From: Urophycis tenuis
Lineage: Eukaryota > Chordata > Actinopteri > Gadiformes > Phycidae
Length of the DNA stretch: 64,000 bases
NCBI GenBank assembly: GCA_036785325.1
Contig: JAXIVH010000151.1
Location: 60,001-124,000 of the forward strand
Reading direction: 5' to 3'
The position numbers were made by a program, and so were the translations under genes. Each line of letters opens with the position of its first letter. Position 1 is the stretch's first letter. Of this stretch, positions 60,199-64,000 are shown piece by piece. The notes under the pieces are model-generated. The model saw only the letters and a program-made list of their open reading frames with translations, made no database searches and had not been told where the DNA came from.

Positions 60199-63100
60199 CA
60201 CTCACTCACTCACTCACTCACTTTCTACCGCTTATCCGGGGTCGGGTCGCGGGGGCAACAGTTCGAGCAAGGAACCCCACACTTCCCTTTCCCGGGCCAC
60301 ATCAGCCAGCTCTGACTGGGGGATCCCGAGGCGTTCCCAGGCCAGTGTGGAGATATAATCTCTCCACCTCGTTCTGGGTCTTCCCCGTGGTCTCTTCCCA
60401 GCTGGTTGTGCCCGGAACACCTCCATAGGGAGGCGCCCGGGGGGCATCCTTATCAGATGCCCGAACCACCTCAACTGGCTCCTTTCCACGCAAAGGAGCA
60501 GCGGCTCTACTCCGAGTCTCTCCCGGATGACTGAGCTCCTCACCCTATCTCTAAGGGAGACGCCCGCCACCCTCGTGAGAAAACCCATTTCGGCCGCTTG
60601 TACCCGCGATCTCGTTCTTTCGGTCATGACCCAACCTTCATGACCATAGGTGAGAGTAGGAACAAAGATAGACCGGAAGATCGAGAGCTTCGCCTTCTGG
60701 CTCAGCTCCCTCTTCGTCACAACGGTGCGGTAGAGCGAATGCAAAACCGCCCCCGCTGCTCCGATTCTCCTGCCCATCTCCTGCTCCATCCTCCCCTCAC
60801 TCGTGAACAAGACCCCGAGGTACTTAAACTCCTTCACTTGGGGTAAGGACTCATTCCCTACCCGGAGTAGGCAATCCACCGGTTTCCTGCTGAGAGCCAT
60901 GGCCTCAGATTTAGAGGTGCTGATCCTCATTCCAACCGCTTCACACTCGGCTGCGAACCGATCCAGTGAGTGCTGAAGGTCACAGGCCGATGATGCCATC
61001 AGGACCACATCATCTGCAAAAAGCAGCGATGAGATCCCTAGCCCACCGACCTGCAACCTCTCCTCCCCCCGACTACGCCTCGATATCCTGTCCATGAAAA
61101 CCACAAACAGGATTGGTGATAAAGCGCAGCCCTGGCGGAGGCCAACCCCCACCGGAAACGAGTCCGACTTACTGCCGAGAACCCGGACACAACTCTCGCT
61201 TTGGGTGTACAGAGATTGGATGGCCCTGAGAAGTGCCCGCCTCACTCCATACTCCCGTAGCACCTCCCACAATATCTCCCGGGGAACCCGGTCATACGCC
61301 TTCTCCAGATCTACAAAACACATGTAGACCGGATGGGCATAGTGAAGAGCTTGTCCGTTGTTCCACGACCAGAGCGGAATCCGCATTGTTCCTCCTCAAT
61401 CTGAGGTTCGACTATCGGCCGAACCCTCCTTTCCAGCACCTTGGAGTAGACTTTACCAGGGAGGCTGAGAAGTGTGATGCCCCTGTAATTGGCACACACT
61501 CTCTGGTCCCCCTTTTTGAACAGGGGGACCACCACCCCCGTCTGCCACTCCCTCGGCACTGTTCCCGACCTCCACGCGATGTTGAAGAGCCGTGTCATCC
61601 ACGACAGGCCCTCCACACCACACAAAGCCTTCAACATTTCTGGACGGATCTCATCAACCCCCGGGGCTTTGCCACTGCGGAGTTGCTTGACTACCTCAGT
61701 GACTTCCACCAGGGAGATTGACGACGATCCCCCATCAGCTTCCAGCTCTGCCTCTACCAAAGAGGGCGCGTTAGTCGGGTTCAGGAGTTCCTCAAAATGC
61801 TCCTTCCACCGCCCGATTACCTCCTCAGTTGAGGTCAACAGCGTTCCATCCTTGCTGTAAAGAGCTTGGATGGTTCCCCGTTTACCCCTCCTGAGGTGTC
61901 GGACAGTACGCCAGAAGCACTTTGGCGCCGACCGAAAGTCCTTCTCCATGGCTTCTCCGAACTCCTCCCACACCCGCTGCTTTGCCTCTGCCACAGCAGA
62001 GGCCGCCGCCCTCCGGGCACTTTGGTACACTGCAACTGCCTCCGGAGTCCCCTGGGATAACATATCCCGGAAGGACTCCTTCTTCAGTCGGACGGCTTCC
62101 CTGACCACCGCTGTCCACCACGGTGTTCGAGGGTTACCGCCCCTTGATGCACCCAAGACCTTGAGGCCGCAGCCTCCCACTGCAGCTTCAGCAATGGAGG
62201 CTTTGAACATCGACCACTCAGGTTCAATGTCCCCAACCTCCACAGGGATGCCAGAAAAGCTCCGCCGGAGGTGTGAGTTGAAGGTCTCTCGGACAGGGGC
62301 CTCCTCCAGACGTTCCCAGTTCACCCGCACTACCCGTTTGGGCTTACCAGGTCTGTCCCGAGTCTTCCCCCACCCCCTGACCCAACTCACCACCAGATGG
62401 TGATCGGTTGACAGCTCCGCCCCTCTCTTCACCCGAGTGTCCGAAACATGCGGCCTCAGATCTGATGATACGATTACAAAATCGATCATCGACCTTTGAC
62501 CTAAGGTACTCTGGTACCATGTACACTTATGAGCAACCTTATGTTCGAACATGGTGTTTGTTATGGACAGTCCATGACTAGCACAGAAGTCCAATAACAA
62601 ACGACCACTCGGGTTTAGATCAGGGAGGCCGTTCCTCCCAATCACGCCTCTCCAGGTGTCTCCATCATTGCCCACGTGCGCGTTGAAGTCGCCCAGCAGA
62701 ACTATGGAGTCCCCTACTGGAGCCCCCTGCAGGACTCCATTCAGGGTCTCCAAGAAGGCCGGATACTCCGAGCTGCTGTTCGGTGCATACGCACAAACAA
62801 CAGTCAGAGTTTTCCCCCCCATAACCCGTAGGCGTAGGGAGGCGACCCTCTCGTCCACCGGGGTAAACTCCAACATAGCGGCGCTCAGCCGGGGGCTTGT
62901 GAGTATCCCCACACCCGCCCGGCGCCTCGCACCTTGGGCAACTCCAGAGAAGAATAGCGTCCAACCCCTATCCAGGAGTACGGTTCCAGAACCGAGACTG
63001 TGCGTAGAGGAGAGCCCCACCAGATCTAACTGGTAGCGCTCCGCCTCCCGCACCACCTCCGGCTCTTTCCCCCACAGAGAGGTGACGTTCCACGTCCCCA

Positions 63101-63544
63101 GAGCCAGCCTTTGCTGCCCAGGTCTGGTCCGTCGAGGTCCCTGACCTTCACTGCCACCCATCTGGCAATGCACCCGACCCCAACGGTTCTTCCTGTGAGT
63201 GGTGGGCCCACAGAATAGAGAGGGGGGGGGTGCCACGTTGCTTTTTCGGGCTATGCCCGGCCGGGCTCCGTGGCAAACCCGGCCACCAGGCGCTCGCTGA
63301 CGGGCCCCCCTTCTGGGCCTGGCTCCAGATGGGGGCCCCGGGCTTCCTCCGGGCAGGGTCTCTCCTCCTCTTAATTGTTCTTCCATTTGAGTCCTTTTGA
63401 ACCATTCTTTGTCTGGCCCTTCGCCTGAGACCAATTTGCCATGGGAGACCCTACCAGGAGCACAAGGCTCCCGACAACACAGCCCTCAGGTTCATAAGGA
63501 CACCCAAACCCCTCCACCACGGTAAGGTGATGGTTCTCGGAGGA
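60199..63544 (-). mobile_element. Nearly full-length RTE-type LINE
   Basis: This is a 3.35-kb element on the minus strand, from a 5' end at 63544 (CACCTTACCGTGGTGGAGGG close to the start, typical of fish RTE elements) to a 3' end with (TGAG)n. 48-bp direct repeats flank it. It has an endonuclease and a reverse transcriptase in one frame, broken once. Confidence 0.9.
60232..63434 (-). pseudogene. RTE endonuclease/reverse transcriptase, one frameshift
   Basis: The N-terminal frame (63434-61311) carries an apurinic-type endonuclease: LALGTWNVTSL, VVCAYAPNSS, IVLLGDFNAHVGNDGDTW, STLGQRSMIDFVIVSSDL and LSTDHHLVVSWV. It continues into reverse transcriptase fingers (KAPGVDEIRPEMLKAL, YRGITLLSLPGKVYSKVL, QCGFRSGRGTTDKLFT). 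A frameshift at about 61330-61370 moves the rest to a second frame: VYMCFVDLEKAYDRVPRE, GVGLRQGCALSPILFVVF, LLFADDVVLMASSACDL (the FADD box), RSQLRWFGHLIRMPPGRLP, RPRGRPRTRWRDYIST and LLELLPPRPDPG. With a single lesion the copy is inactive but young. Confidence 0.9.
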
Positions 63545-63592
63545 GCAGTTTTATTTGTATAGCGCAGTTCATACACAATGGCAACTCAATGT
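63545..63592. repeat. 48-bp direct repeat, right copy
   Basis: It is identical to 60151-60198 and continues as GTGCTTTACATAAAACAAAC, the normal continuation of the underlying fish repeat. The RTE element therefore inserted into that repeat. Confidence 0.85.
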
Positions 63593-63599
63593 GCTTTAC

Positions 63600-64000
63600 A
63601 TAAAACAAACATTTAACAAGGCTGGGTTATGCTTCGTTTATACTTCCGCGTCGACGCGACGCTGGGGGGTTGCGGACCCTTTACGGACCCTTCAGCGGCT
63701 TTGGCTGTGATTGGTCCGCGAACTACATTGGCTGGAGATCGCTTTTCCGGTTTACACTCGTAAACACCGCCACGGTGTAAACACAGCCTTGATAAACGCT
63801 TCGACTGATTGGCGACAACATATCTCGGGGCATTTTGGACCAGACCGGCCCACCAAATTGGAAAATGCACACCTTTTTGTTCTTTTCGGTCTCCTGAATG
63901 TGTATACCAACTGTGCAACTCTTTAAAACCACGTACCTTAAGCCTTGCAATTAGTTAACAGGAATCAGTGAGAGAAGACACGTTCAATACTTCCAAAAAG
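63600..64000. other. Unassigned sequence, possibly the end of another transposon
   Basis: CTTCGTTTATACTTCCGCGT and the GACGCGACGC pattern look like part of an interspersed fish repeat, and GTTTACAC/GTGTAAAC is inverted near 63750-63780. No coding sequence is recognised before the window ends. Confidence 0.35.

Overview
The window is nuclear DNA from a ray-finned (teleost) fish. Intron-containing vertebrate genes are recognisable (vps52, rps18, ring1), and the mobile elements (L2-, RTE- and restriction-like-endonuclease LINEs, tRNA-type SINEs, a BED-finger hAT element) are of kinds common in fish. vps52 and rps18 sit head to head with ring1 close by. The same trio lies in the extended MHC class II region of mammals, so this is probably a conserved segment of that ancestral block. 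The species cannot be named from the sequence.

Layout: 1-5133, the 5' part of vps52 (minus strand, 8 coding exons, continuing beyond position 1). 5134-5481, a short shared bidirectional promoter. 5482-9570, complete rps18 (plus strand, 6 coding exons, 152 aa). 9600-12640, intergenic DNA with two minisatellites. 12640-18459, ring1 (minus strand, 7 coding exons, 379 aa), with a truncated hAT transposon inside a minisatellite in an intron. 19200-21650, a small secreted repeat-protein gene (minus strand, 350 aa). 21650-35000, repeat-rich DNA with several LINE and SINE copies. 35261-45885, a very large Thr/Pro-rich mucin-like gene (minus strand, 3361 aa, almost all in one exon of about 10 kb). 46000-60143, minisatellites and a 27-bp satellite array of about 6 kb, interrupted by two tandem copies of a LINE with a restriction-like endonuclease. 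60199-63544, a nearly full-length RTE-type LINE between 48-bp direct repeats.

The most unusual feature is the density of tandem repeats, more than 20 separate arrays. Several have grown out of gene edges. The 3' end and splice donor of vps52 exon 7 is copied about 31 times in the following intron. The exon 8 donor is copied six times. The ring1 stop codon and last codons are part of a 3' minisatellite, and one ring1 intron is made entirely of repeat units. The second notable feature is a pair of same-strand genes with one architecture: a TATA box, a non-coding exon, a signal-peptide exon ending in phase 1, a single repeat-filled exon and a hydrophobic C-terminal tail that may signal a GPI anchor. 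I recognise no named family for either protein. Most other long open frames in the window result from repeat units that are multiples of three bases and are not annotated as genes.
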